38,137 nucleotides of DNA from Clostridiales bacterium (GTDB taxonomy: Bacteria; Bacillota; Clostridia; Lachnospirales; Lachnospiraceae). Every line of letters starts with the position of its first letter. The first letter of the stretch is position 1. Below, piece by piece: positions 1 through 8,103 of this stretch. Made by a program: the position numbers and the translations under genes. The DNA lies in contig JAAVHR010000047.1 of NCBI GenBank assembly GCA_014799595.1, positions 1-38,137 of the forward strand, in the 5' to 3' direction. Under the pieces are notes generated by a model. The model saw only the letters and a list, made by a program, of their open reading frames with translations, was not told the DNA's origin and did no database searches.

Positions 1-100
1 AATTGGGCAAGCTTTGCATTTATAATTGCCCAATTCCATCGCTGTTGTATGTATTCTTACGGTCAGTGCAGTAAATGCACAGACCTACCTGAACTGTTAC
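1..100. mobile_element. MITE family A, copy A1 (left end outside window)
   Basis: This is a non-coding repeat closely matching the elements at 7882-8017 and 29512-29647. It keeps the AATTGGGCAA...TTGCCCAATT hairpin (1-10 with 26-35), a second hairpin (61-70 with 76-85, one A-A mismatch), and the right terminal motif TGAACTGTTAC at 90-100. The second stem differs in sequence from copy A3 but still pairs, so the fold is conserved. It ends 15 bp beyond the amylase stop codon, so it may act as the amylase transcript's 3' end. The left terminus and target duplication are off the window and cannot be checked. Confidence 0.75.
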
Positions 101-114
101 AAATAAACTACATT

Positions 115-3100
115 TTATTTTACTTTAATTTTCTTCTTCACTGTTCGTTTTTCCCCATCACTAAGCCGTATGGTCACAGTAATGGTTGCAGTACCTTTCT
201 TCTTTCCAGTAATCTTTCCTGCACTGCTTACTGTTGCAATCTTCTTATTTGATGTACTAAAGCTGATTTTGACACCAAGTTGTGCTGTCTGAACATTTTT
301 CATATTACTTGTATTAAATTTAGATACTTTTTTAAGAACTGCTGTAGGAAGTGTCACGGTAACATTTGTGGTCTTTCCTTTCTTAATCGTGGTTTTTGCA
401 ATTTTTACAGAAACCATATTTTTCAAATCAGTTCTTACTGCATTTGCTGCTTTCTTAGGAAGTAACACATAAGTTCCTCCCTGTGCCATATACAAAGTCA
501 CATATCCATCTTGGGATACTTTTGCAATATCAACTGCTACTTGCTGGAATTTTCCATCATCCACACGATATACATAAACTTTGCTTCCATTCTTAATAAT
601 AGATTGATTATTTAAATCTACTTTTACTTTTGTATTTACAGGAAGAATACCTGTATGCTCAAAGGTAATGGCTACACCCTTAGAATTATTACTATCCTTT
701 TTCAGTATAGCATTTACTTCTGATACACTAGATGCAGTTACAACATTACATCCAAGTTTTACTGTCTTTAAGCTCGCTGTAGAAACCTTTTTCATATTAC
801 TATTTGAGAATGTCCAGTTTACAACAGCATTACCAGATGCATCTGCACCATATAGTACCAAACTCTTTCCTGCTGATTTAGCAGTCTTAATATCTTCAAT
901 GGATACCTGTGTATTTGTCTTAATTTTTTCACCAACTAAAACAACAGTTCCACCTTTCTTGTTACTTGGAATAGTAACTGTAATACTTCCATCTTTACTT
1001 ACTTTATATTCTTTATTTTGGTACGCATCTACTACTTTTCTTCCGACAAAATCTTTTACTTGTAAAGTAACTGTCTTGTCTTCATCTGATACATTCAATG
1101 CTACAACAATCTTTTCGTCCTTATAAGAACGTTCAAATGCTAAATATTGCTCCTTGTCACTACCTGCAATCTGGCTACGTGTACCTTTTGCAAACACTTT
1201 GCTATATTTATTACGGATTGCAAACATTGTCCTATAATGAGAAAGCATAGACTGCTGAGCTTCTGATAAGTTATCAAATTTCATATCATAACGGTTATCC
1301 TGATATGGATAATTATTTGCTCCTGTAAGCCCAATTTCTTCACCATAATAAATAACTGGTTGTCCCTTTGCTGTTGCAACAAGGGAAGCAGCAACTTTTG
1401 ACAAAGCATCTGCCTGTTCTTCTGTGTACTTCTTCTTTCCATCATCTCCTGTCAGATTCATAAGAGTATACTTAAATCCAACTTCATCATGAGAATTCAA
1501 AAAGCCACCAAAACTTCCTGTATTGTTAATGGTTCCATTACGAATTTCTAATTGGCTCTCTACAGACTCCATTCCACCTTGTACAAATTTATTTGCCATA
1601 TCATTGAAACCAAAGTCTAATAAAGAATCCATCTTTCCGCTCTTCAAATATCCAAAATTATCTGTGTAAGCTGCACCATAGCACTCACCAATCATCTTAA
1701 ACTTTGAAGAAAGTTCTGTCATTGCATTCTTGAATGCTGACCATGTGGTAGATTCTACATGTTTTACCGTATCCACACGGAAATAATCAATTGTATTTCC
1801 TTTGCTGGTTTTTCCAAGATTCTCTACCCACGCCTTCTGCCAGTTAATTAATTTTGTTCTTACTTCCGCATTTTCTGTTGCAAAGTCAGGAAGTCCATCC
1901 TGTGAACCTAAGATATCATTTCCTTCTATATTCTGCTCACGATACATACCTGCAAATTGTTCTGAATTTTCTGTTCCGTATCCAGAGTGGTTCAATACCA
2001 CATCAACCATAATACGGATTCCTCTGTTGTGTGCTTCATCAATTAAAGTATGGAATTCCTCCAAGGTACCAAGATGTTTATTTAATGTCTCAAAATTACT
2101 TGCCCAATATCCAGCATAACCATAAGAAGAAACCACTTCTCCATTATTACCGGTTGCCTTCATATCATCTAGAATATTCTCTACAATTGGAGTAATCCAG
2201 ATTGTATTGATTCCCAAATCTTTTAAGTAATCAAGTTTTGAAGTTACTCCAGCAAAATCACCACCATGGTAACTGCTTGGTCCATTCAAATTATAATCTT
2301 TTACTCCATAGGCATCATTGTTTGCACTATTTCCATCACAGAAACGGTCTGTTACCATAAAGTAAATAACTGCTTCATCCCAATCAAAATCGTTGGCATC
2401 TGATTTTACCCGTTCTGTTACATTAATAGTAATTTCTCCCTTATGGGATTTGTTATACTGATCCACAACAGTTACTGGTAATTTTTTCTCACCCAATGGT
2501 GTATCATCTGTTACTCCAATAGATACTGCCATAAGTTCTGGATCAATAGCAACTTTTGACTCTCCACCAACTGCAGTTAAATCAATATATGCTTCTGCAA
2601 TTTCTACTTCTTTATTATCTACAGATGCTCTAACTACTATATTTTCATCATAATTCATAGCAGTAACAGAAGATGTTACTGTTACATTTGCGGTTAAATC
2701 TTTGTATGTAACAACAGACTTTGTGCCATCAGCATTCTTTTTACTATTAAAGTTATCTAATACAGTGACAGCAGCTCCTGAAGATGGTGTCACATGATAA
2801 CAATATTCATAATCTCCAGCTGATGCATTTTCAAAAACATATTCATATCTTTCATTTTTTGCATTATAAGCCATATCATAAGACTTGCCTGCAACTTCTA
2901 CTTGTACATTCTTAAGGGTATCTAACTTTCCATCTAGGAATAAGTCATCATCACGATAATAGAACGCAATCTTCTTCTCATCTGGCTGCAAATCATAACC
3001 TTTATTATATGGCAAGTATTCTGCCTCAAGAGATCCTTGGGTAAGTTTCACTTTAATTACTTTCTGATTGGTTGGTGTAATAATAGAACGGTCACCATCC

Positions 3101-5661
3101 ATATCTTTTGTTACATCTGACCAGTCATCTTTTTGTGGTGTACCACTACGAAGCAGATATCCCACAGTTGCTGTAGATTTATCAATGGCAAATTTGGTCT
3201 GGTATTTACCATTCACTTCTTCAAAAAAGTTAGAAATGGAATTATATTTCTTAATAGCATTCCAAGTATATAGATTCCAGCCTTCATAATCCTTTGCTGG
3301 TCTATCATACTCAACCACTACCCAATGTACTTCCTGCTCTGCAAACTGTTCTGCCCAAACATCAAATACCTGGATATTGTCTTCAAGAATCCAAAATTCC
3401 CCACTAGTTGCTCCTTCAGGAAGCGTAAAACTTCTGGTATCTTCCTGATAAGTCCAGCCACCTTTAGAACGTACAATAACATTTAATGCATTAGATGGGA
3501 AGGAATATTTTGCAGTTGCCCATTTTCTTCCTACAGCATCTTCATAAACTTTTTCATTAAACTCATATCCTGTATTATATGCAGTTCCAGATGCTTCCCA
3601 AATCCACAAATCGCGATCTTTGTATACAGAAGTATCCTCTGCAAGATAATGAATCGTAATATCATATAACTGTTTTACAATCTCTACCTTATAAACGCTA
3701 GAAACCTTATCTCCAGTAATAATTAATTCTACACTATCTCCAGTATATGCATCTGAAACATTCAATATGCCATCTTTTAAAGTAACCCCTGTCTGACTAT
3801 CATCTTTCAGGGCATAAGTAACTGATACTTCTTCTCCTTCAAGTTTGCCTTCACTATACTGCATAGCTTTTGTTGGCAATTCCAGATCTACACCAACTTG
3901 TGCTTTTTGTTTGGCGGATGGTGCTACTCCTGGAACAATTACAACACTGTTTCCATCGTTTCCTACTACAAATTCACAGTTCTCATCAATTGTCCAGCCA
4001 CTCTCTCCAACAACAAACTTATACTCATAAACTCCTGGTTCAAAATCTTTGATTTCAATAGACCAAATTCCTTCTGCTTCTTTCTTCATTAAATCTTTGC
4101 CAGGTGTCCAGTCATTAAACATACCAGCAACGGAAATTTTTGTTGCTGCTCCGTTTTTATCAAGATACATAAATTTTACGGTTGAACCATCTTCTAAAAC
4201 AACCGGACTCTTTACCGCAAGTGCAGCTTCATCTACCTTTGGCTGTACATAAGTATTGCTTCCTGTAGCATTATAAGGATCTGCTAATACATTTCCATTC
4301 TTGTCTACAATAACATAAGAATATGTACCTTCTACAGTACTATAGAAAGCTGCAGAATAAACTGTACCTGAAAAATCTTTATCTTTCTTTAACTTTGCAA
4401 CACTATATCCATAAGTTTCCACAGCACTGCCACTATCTGGGCTAACCTCTATAGTATCTCCGGCTTTTAGTTCCTTTCCTTCTGTAGAAGCTGTATTTTT
4501 ATAGTATATGCTAGCTCCATCTCCAGATGCATCTGGCCAGTATATTGTTACAAGACCATTATCACTTACCTGCGGATTTCTCACAAATACTGGAGTGTCA
4601 TTCATAATGGTATCACACAGTGGATCACCTAATTCTTTTTCTCTCTCTCCCTCTTCTGTTAAAGTATAGAAAGAATAAGAATATAATCCTGCTTTTTTTA
4701 TTGCTGCTGAAGTAGCCACATAAACACTGTCACCAGTTTCTAATTGATATTCCTTGGCTTGGATTAAACTCTTCTTTCCTGAGCTTTTTACATTGCCAAC
4801 AACACCAATCGAAGCATTGGTTACATTTGTTACATAATTAAAGGTTACTGTCCCATCATCATTGTAAACAGGACTCTTCACATCAACTTTAGTATCTACA
4901 TCAACTTTTAACTGATAAGTAGAATCTGCTGGATCCATTGTAATGGTTACATCACTTGGTGCAGAAAGTTTTAACTCGTAGTTTCCACCAGAACCTGTTC
5001 CACCCCATGCTTTATCCCATGCGAAAGTTTCTGGATCTTGTAATACTTTAAATGCATAACTGCCTTTTGCAACATCTTTTAAAGTAATACTATAAGTACC
5101 ATCTGCATTCTTTGTTAACGGATAGTTCAAATTGGTAACAGACCAAGATGGCTCAATAATATCTCCTACAAGATAAAATACTTCTTTTGCTGTTACCATT
5201 TCCAGTTTTTCTGCCTCTGGATTCTTGACTGGATTTTCCTTATACCAAGTTCCATCCTTATAATACAAATCCCCAGTATAATCTTTCATGGCAGCATTAT
5301 ATACAGTTCCTCCTGTATTCTCTTTGCCATCTTCATTTAGAAATTGGAAACCTTCCACACTTCCTTTGATATTCAGACCGTACCAATCTGTACCTTCTGT
5401 AGTTTCTTCAGAAACTAATGGATAACGATCTACATTCCATGCTGCAAATTCTTCTACTTCTGTAGAAAGAGTTGCAGTTCCTGGCTGCCAGTACTGCATG
5501 TACACTTTACCCGCATACTTTTGGTCAGTATCATAGAAATGAATATTAATATCCATTCCGGCTGCTGCCTTAATAAGTTGCCCCTGTGGCAGCATTGTGA
5601 TAATCATAGCTAACATAACAATTAAACTGATTATCTTTTTGTAGCTTGTCCTTACTTTCAT
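115..5661 (-). CDS. Giant secreted multidomain alpha-amylase/pullulanase-like protein (GH13)
   Basis: Predicted 1848-residue extracellular starch-degrading enzyme. A signal peptide covers about residues 1-34. Next come several beta-sandwich modules: a pullulanase X25/X45-like module (about 160-255), Ig-like modules, a CBM48/AMPK-like starch-binding module (about 500-575, motif AGMFNDWTPG), and two CBM41/PUD-like modules (about 665-770 and 775-880). The GH13 TIM barrel runs from about 1090 to 1500. All four conserved GH13 regions are present (DVVLNH, FRVDTVKH, IGECYG, NSHDEVGF), giving nucleophile D1297, acid/base E1326 and third carboxylate D1392. The C-terminus is a lysine-rich Big_2-like module (about 1740-1848). 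I see no LPxTG sorting motif, so wall attachment would have to be non-covalent. A start at 5661 is supported by AAAGGAG nine bases upstream. Alpha-amylase and amylopullulanase specificity cannot be separated by eye. Confidence 0.93.
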   Translation of the reverse strand: MKVRTSYKKIISLIVMLAMIITMLPQGQLIKAAAGMDINIHFYDTDQKYAGKVYMQYWQPGTATLSTEVEEFAAWNVDRYPLVSEETTEGTDWYGLNIKGSVEGFQFLNEDGKENTGGTVYNAAMKDYTGDLYYKDGTWYKENPVKNPEAEKLEMVTAKEVFYLVGDIIEPSWSVTNLNYPLTKNADGTYSITLKDVAKGSYAFKVLQDPETFAWDKAWGGTGSGGNYELKLSAPSDVTITMDPADSTYQLKVDVDTKVDVKSPVYNDDGTVTFNYVTNVTNASIGVVGNVKSSGKKSLIQAKEYQLETGDSVYVATSAAIKKAGLYSYSFYTLTEEGEREKELGDPLCDTIMNDTPVFVRNPQVSDNGLVTIYWPDASGDGASIYYKNTASTEGKELKAGDTIEVSPDSGSAVETYGYSVAKLKKDKDFSGTVYSAAFYSTVEGTYSYVIVDKNGNVLADPYNATGSNTYVQPKVDEAALAVKSPVVLEDGSTVKFMYLDKNGAATKISVAGMFNDWTPGKDLMKKEAEGIWSIEIKDFEPGVYEYKFVVGESGWTIDENCEFVVGNDGNSVVIVPGVAPSAKQKAQVGVDLELPTKAMQYSEGKLEGEEVSVTYALKDDSQTGVTLKDGILNVSDAYTGDSVELIITGDKVSSVYKVEIVKQLYDITIHYLAEDTSVYKDRDLWIWEASGTAYNTGYEFNEKVYEDAVGRKWATAKYSFPSNALNVIVRSKGGWTYQEDTRSFTLPEGATSGEFWILEDNIQVFDVWAEQFAEQEVHWVVVEYDRPAKDYEGWNLYTWNAIKKYNSISNFFEEVNGKYQTKFAIDKSTATVGYLLRSGTPQKDDWSDVTKDMDGDRSIITPTNQKVIKVKLTQGSLEAEYLPYNKGYDLQPDEKKIAFYYRDDDLFLDGKLDTLKNVQVEVAGKSYDMAYNAKNERYEYVFENASAGDYEYCYHVTPSSGAAVTVLDNFNSKKNADGTKSVVTYKDLTANVTVTSSVTAMNYDENIVVRASVDNKEVEIAEAYIDLTAVGGESKVAIDPELMAVSIGVTDDTPLGEKKLPVTVVDQYNKSHKGEITINVTERVKSDANDFDWDEAVIYFMVTDRFCDGNSANNDAYGVKDYNLNGPSSYHGGDFAGVTSKLDYLKDLGINTIWITPIVENILDDMKATGNNGEVVSSYGYAGYWASNFETLNKHLGTLEEFHTLIDEAHNRGIRIMVDVVLNHSGYGTENSEQFAGMYREQNIEGNDILGSQDGLPDFATENAEVRTKLINWQKAWVENLGKTSKGNTIDYFRVDTVKHVESTTWSAFKNAMTELSSKFKMIGECYGAAYTDNFGYLKSGKMDSLLDFGFNDMANKFVQGGMESVESQLEIRNGTINNTGSFGGFLNSHDEVGFKYTLMNLTGDDGKKKYTEEQADALSKVAASLVATAKGQPVIYYGEEIGLTGANNYPYQDNRYDMKFDNLSEAQQSMLSHYRTMFAIRNKYSKVFAKGTRSQIAGSDKEQYLAFERSYKDEKIVVALNVSDEDKTVTLQVKDFVGRKVVDAYQNKEYKVSKDGSITVTIPSNKKGGTVVLVGEKIKTNTQVSIEDIKTAKSAGKSLVLYGADASGNAVVNWTFSNSNMKKVSTASLKTVKLGCNVVTASSVSEVNAILKKDSNNSKGVAITFEHTGILPVNTKVKVDLNNQSIIKNGSKVYVYRVDDGKFQQVAVDIAKVSQDGYVTLYMAQGGTYVLLPKKAANAVRTDLKNMVSVKIAKTTIKKGKTTNVTVTLPTAVLKKVSKFNTSNMKNVQTAQLGVKISFSTSNKKIATVSSAGKITGKKKGTATITVTIRLSDGEKRTVKKKIKVK

Positions 5662-5703
5662 TGTATTCTCCTTTCTTTAAAACATATTCTTCCAGTTTGG
5701 TTC

Positions 5704-5770
5704 TTTTAGAAGAATGTGTACTTCTAAAAACACTTTTAGCAGATAAGATATTTCCTCCCACCTGCTAAAA
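5704..5770 (-). promoter_or_regulatory. Two related inverted repeats in the amylase 5' leader
   Basis: Between the putative promoter and the amylase ribosome binding site lie two perfect 9-bp inverted repeats. One is TTTTAGCAG...CTGCTAAAA with a 19-nt loop (5734-5742 with 5762-5770). The other is TTTTAGAAG...CTTCTAAAA with an 8-nt loop (5704-5712 with 5721-5729). The arms share the pattern TTTTAGnAG. They could be tandem operators for a sugar-responsive repressor or leader RNA hairpins. Neither is followed by a U-tract, so a simple terminator is unlikely. Confidence 0.5.
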
Positions 5771-5793
5771 CTTCCACTTACCCGACTTACTTT

Positions 5794-5802
5794 ATTATAT
5801 CA
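5794..5802 (-). promoter_or_regulatory. Extended -10 promoter for the amylase gene
   Basis: The minus strand reads TGATATAAT, an exact extended -10 (TGnTATAAT). No good -35 hexamer sits 16-18 bp upstream. It would give a leader of about 125 nt containing both inverted repeats. Confidence 0.55.
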
Positions 5803-5847
5803 TGTTCTATTTGAAAAGAAAACTCAAATTTCCTATATATTTTTTGT

Positions 5848-6513
5848 TTAAATTGCACAATTTTTTTCTCTGTTTTTTTCTCTTTGCTCCTGCTCTTTCT
5901 GTGAAAAAATACAACCACAATAATTCTGCCGATACAAGTTATATTCTTGTGACAAAAGAATAGACCGTTTATATCCTTCTTTTTTCTTAAAGTCAGAATA
6001 TAAATACTTTACTTCATATTCTTTACTCATTTGCCCACCAATTTCATTTAGTTTTTGTGCATCTTTCAAAGGACTAATAGAAAGCGTTGTAGTAAAATAA
6101 TCAAATCCCTGTTCTTTTGCCAGTTTGCCACATTCCCGGATACGTAACTCATAACAACGATAACATCGCTCTCCACCCTCAGGAATATTCTCATAACCTT
6201 TGATGGTTTCAAAAAAGAGAGAAGGATTATACTCTCCCTCTATAAACGAAATCTTATGTTTAACCGGAAGTTCCCTTATAAGACGTTGTTGTTCTAATAC
6301 CCTTTTTCTATATTCATCTTTATTAGTAATATTGGGATTATAGTAAAATATTGTAATCAAAAAAAATTGTGACAAGTATTCCAGACAATAGCTGCTACAT
6401 GGAGCACAACAACTATGCAATAATAAGGATGGTACTTCTCCTGCTTTTTCATGAGAAAGAATAATCTTTTCTAATTCTTTTTGATAATTGTTCTTTTTAC
6501 AGCCATGGTTCAT
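5848..6513 (-). CDS. queH: Epoxyqueuosine reductase QueH
   Basis: Predicted QueH (DUF208), which reduces epoxyqueuosine to queuosine in tRNA, the last step of Q biosynthesis in many bacteria lacking QueG. The Fe-S and metal-binding cysteines are visible: HSCCAPC near the N-terminus (C35, C36, C39), ERCYRCYELR mid-protein, and NYCGC near the C-terminus. I choose the start at 6513 (221 residues) because AGGAGG lies six bases upstream; a longer frame to 6543 has no such site. The start lies inside the last 17 bases of the cohesin-like gene upstream, so the two are probably translationally coupled. The C-terminal tail is charged and low in complexity. Confidence 0.93.
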   Translation of the reverse strand: MNHGCKKNNYQKELEKIILSHEKAGEVPSLLLHSCCAPCSSYCLEYLSQFFLITIFYYNPNITNKDEYRKRVLEQQRLIRELPVKHKISFIEGEYNPSLFFETIKGYENIPEGGERCYRCYELRIRECGKLAKEQGFDYFTTTLSISPLKDAQKLNEIGGQMSKEYEVKYLYSDFKKKEGYKRSILLSQEYNLYRQNYCGCIFSQKEQEQREKNREKNCAI

Positions 6514-7756
6514 GTTTATCCTCCTCTTCCTCTTCTTGTTCAAACTCTATTTGTTGACCTGTTTTTATATAAATATGCAACAAAGCTAACAGCATAGCTA
6601 ATAGACATATAACGAGAATAAAAATCAAAATATATAAGTGTTTTATTTGTTTTTTATAATTTTCCATCTCTGTTGAGGATTCTACAACGGGCTCACTCGC
6701 TCTAAAACGTTGCATTGTCTCTTCCATTCTGTCAAAAGTATAAAAAGCAGCTCCTTCTTCCTTCACCCCTTCTACTTTTCCATAGATTAAAACAAGATTA
6801 CTGGCAGGGTCATTTGACGGCATGTACACCGTAATTGACATGCCATGTATTTTTATATTTTCTTCTTTATACCCCTTTGGAATTACGCTGCTTCCAGGTA
6901 TTGGTACAATTCGGAAATACATATTTGTTTCAAGAATAATTCCATCATCTTCTTTATACACACTAAGCCCATTTTGTTTCTCTTCTCCTTTTACTTCAGA
7001 CTCTTTTGCTTCTTTATCTAAAGCTTCTTCTTCTTTTGTCTTTTTATGAATCATAATTGTATAGATCTTATCTACATCATTTTTGTCTGTCACAACAATT
7101 TTTGCTAAATTATCTCCTTCTTTTAAATTCGTATTTCCTTCCATTGTTACTTTGTATGCCTTTAATTTTGCTTTCGCATCTATAAATAAAGTCTCTGTAT
7201 CTGCTGACACTGCCACACGATACTCTGTTACCTTACTATCAAATTTTGGTTCTAATATCCCTTCTCCTACTTTCAAAGAACCTAATCCTTGGTTTTCTTC
7301 TTTTGTTTCTGCCGGCTTCACATCCACCTGTAAATTTCCTTTTGAAACAGACATCTCCGTAGCAGTAGCCGCTTCATAAATATATACTGTATCGCTGACA
7401 TATATTTCACAACTTCCTTCCTCCAAAGCCCGGAATTTCATACGGTATTGATGTACATTTGATTTCTTTCCATCAATATCACTAATAAACACCAATCCAT
7501 CACTTCCGGTAACATGATTCCCTGTATCAACCAGCTCTAATATTTGGGGGTCATACGCTACATAAGTCTGAAAGTCTTTAAATTCTGCTGCAGATTCTAC
7601 AGTTAAAGTTACAATAAAACTCTGTCCAACAGATATTTGTTCTTTATTCTTGGAAAATGCCAACGCAGCACTGGAAGCATGTACAATCTTGCCACTGTAC
7701 ACTCCTATCATCAAAACACAGCATATCATCCATAACGCCATCCATTTTCTTTTCAT
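6497..7756 (-). CDS. Membrane-anchored cohesin-like / cadherin-like sandwich protein
   Basis: 419 residues. A signal peptide (about 1-28) is followed by a cohesin-type domain (about 30-150, pattern FSKNKEQISVGQSF then YDPQILELVD). Next is a cadherin-like beta-sandwich (about 158-240: LGSLKVGEGILEPKFDSKVTEYRV) and a mixed region. A single C-terminal transmembrane segment lies at about 372-396, followed by a short acidic cytoplasmic tail (EFEQEEEEEDKHEPWL). The topology is extracellular with one membrane anchor. Cohesins bind dockerins in cellulosomes, but isolated cohesin-like domains are common in non-cellulosomal surface proteins and I see no dockerin in this window. AAGGAGG is well placed before the start. 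The gene overlaps queH by 17 bp. The partner and function are unknown. Confidence 0.8.
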   Translation of the reverse strand: MKRKWMALWMICCVLMIGVYSGKIVHASSAALAFSKNKEQISVGQSFIVTLTVESAAEFKDFQTYVAYDPQILELVDTGNHVTGSDGLVFISDIDGKKSNVHQYRMKFRALEEGSCEIYVSDTVYIYEAATATEMSVSKGNLQVDVKPAETKEENQGLGSLKVGEGILEPKFDSKVTEYRVAVSADTETLFIDAKAKLKAYKVTMEGNTNLKEGDNLAKIVVTDKNDVDKIYTIMIHKKTKEEEALDKEAKESEVKGEEKQNGLSVYKEDDGIILETNMYFRIVPIPGSSVIPKGYKEENIKIHGMSITVYMPSNDPASNLVLIYGKVEGVKEEGAAFYTFDRMEETMQRFRASEPVVESSTEMENYKKQIKHLYILIFILVICLLAMLLALLHIYIKTGQQIEFEQEEEEEDKHEPWL

Positions 7757-7881
7757 AAATTCCTCCTTGTATCAAGAAAGTTACAAATCCACTCATTAAA
7801 GCAGATTTTTCTAATCTTCTTCTTTATTTTTCCATAACCACTCTTTTACCCTTTATATCTTATCAATATAGAACTTCAGAG

Positions 7882-8017
7882 GTAACAGTTCAGGTAGGTC
7901 TTGCACACTCCGCTGTGCAAGACCGTAAAAAAAACTAAAACAGGATTGGAATTGGGCAATTTATAATGTGGAGCTTGCCCAATTCCGTAACAGGTCAGCC
8001 CCCAGCTGAACTGTTAC
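7882..8017. mobile_element. MITE family A, copy A2 (136 bp, exact 8-bp target duplication)
   Basis: Terminal inverted repeats GTAACAGTTCA (7882-7892) and TGAACTGTTAC (8007-8017). Immediate flanks are identical: CTTCAGAG at 7874-7881 and 8018-8025. Internal hairpins: GTCTTGCACA/TGTGCAAGAC; GGAATTGGGCAA/TTGCCCAATTCC; and a 13-bp, one-mismatch hairpin formed by the right end itself (7987-8017). There is no open reading frame. The element sits between the terminator of the SH3 gene and the start of the cohesin-like gene, in the opposite orientation to A3. With the terminator at 8051-8084 it accounts for the 7757-8103 gap. Confidence 0.9.
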
Positions 8018-8050
8018 CTTCAGAGGGCTTTCTTCATGTTATTAAATAAC

Positions 8051-8084
8051 AACTGCGGAAATTGCTATAAGCAACTCCGCAGTT
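8051..8084 (-). terminator. Intrinsic terminator of the SH3-repeat gene
   Basis: A 9-bp GC-rich stem AACTGCGGA/TCCGCAGTT (8051-8059 with 8076-8084) continues into an inner TTGCT/AGCAA stem. It lies 20 bp beyond the stop codon. On the minus strand it is followed by a moderately T-rich stretch, so efficiency is uncertain. Confidence 0.6.
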
Positions 8085-8103
8085 ATATTTATATCCTTAT
8101 ATT

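Noticed and set aside
668-1126. 152-codon plus-strand frame antisense to the amylase
   Set aside because: It is an antisense shadow of the minus-strand coding frame and lacks a ribosome binding site or independent features.
5570-5761. 63-codon minus-strand frame overlapping the amylase start
   Set aside because: It overlaps the amylase signal-peptide codons in another frame, begins at GTG without a ribosome site, and spans the leader hairpins.
6497-7756. Cellulosome scaffoldin
   Set aside because: Only one cohesin-like domain, no carbohydrate-binding module, and no dockerin proteins in the window.
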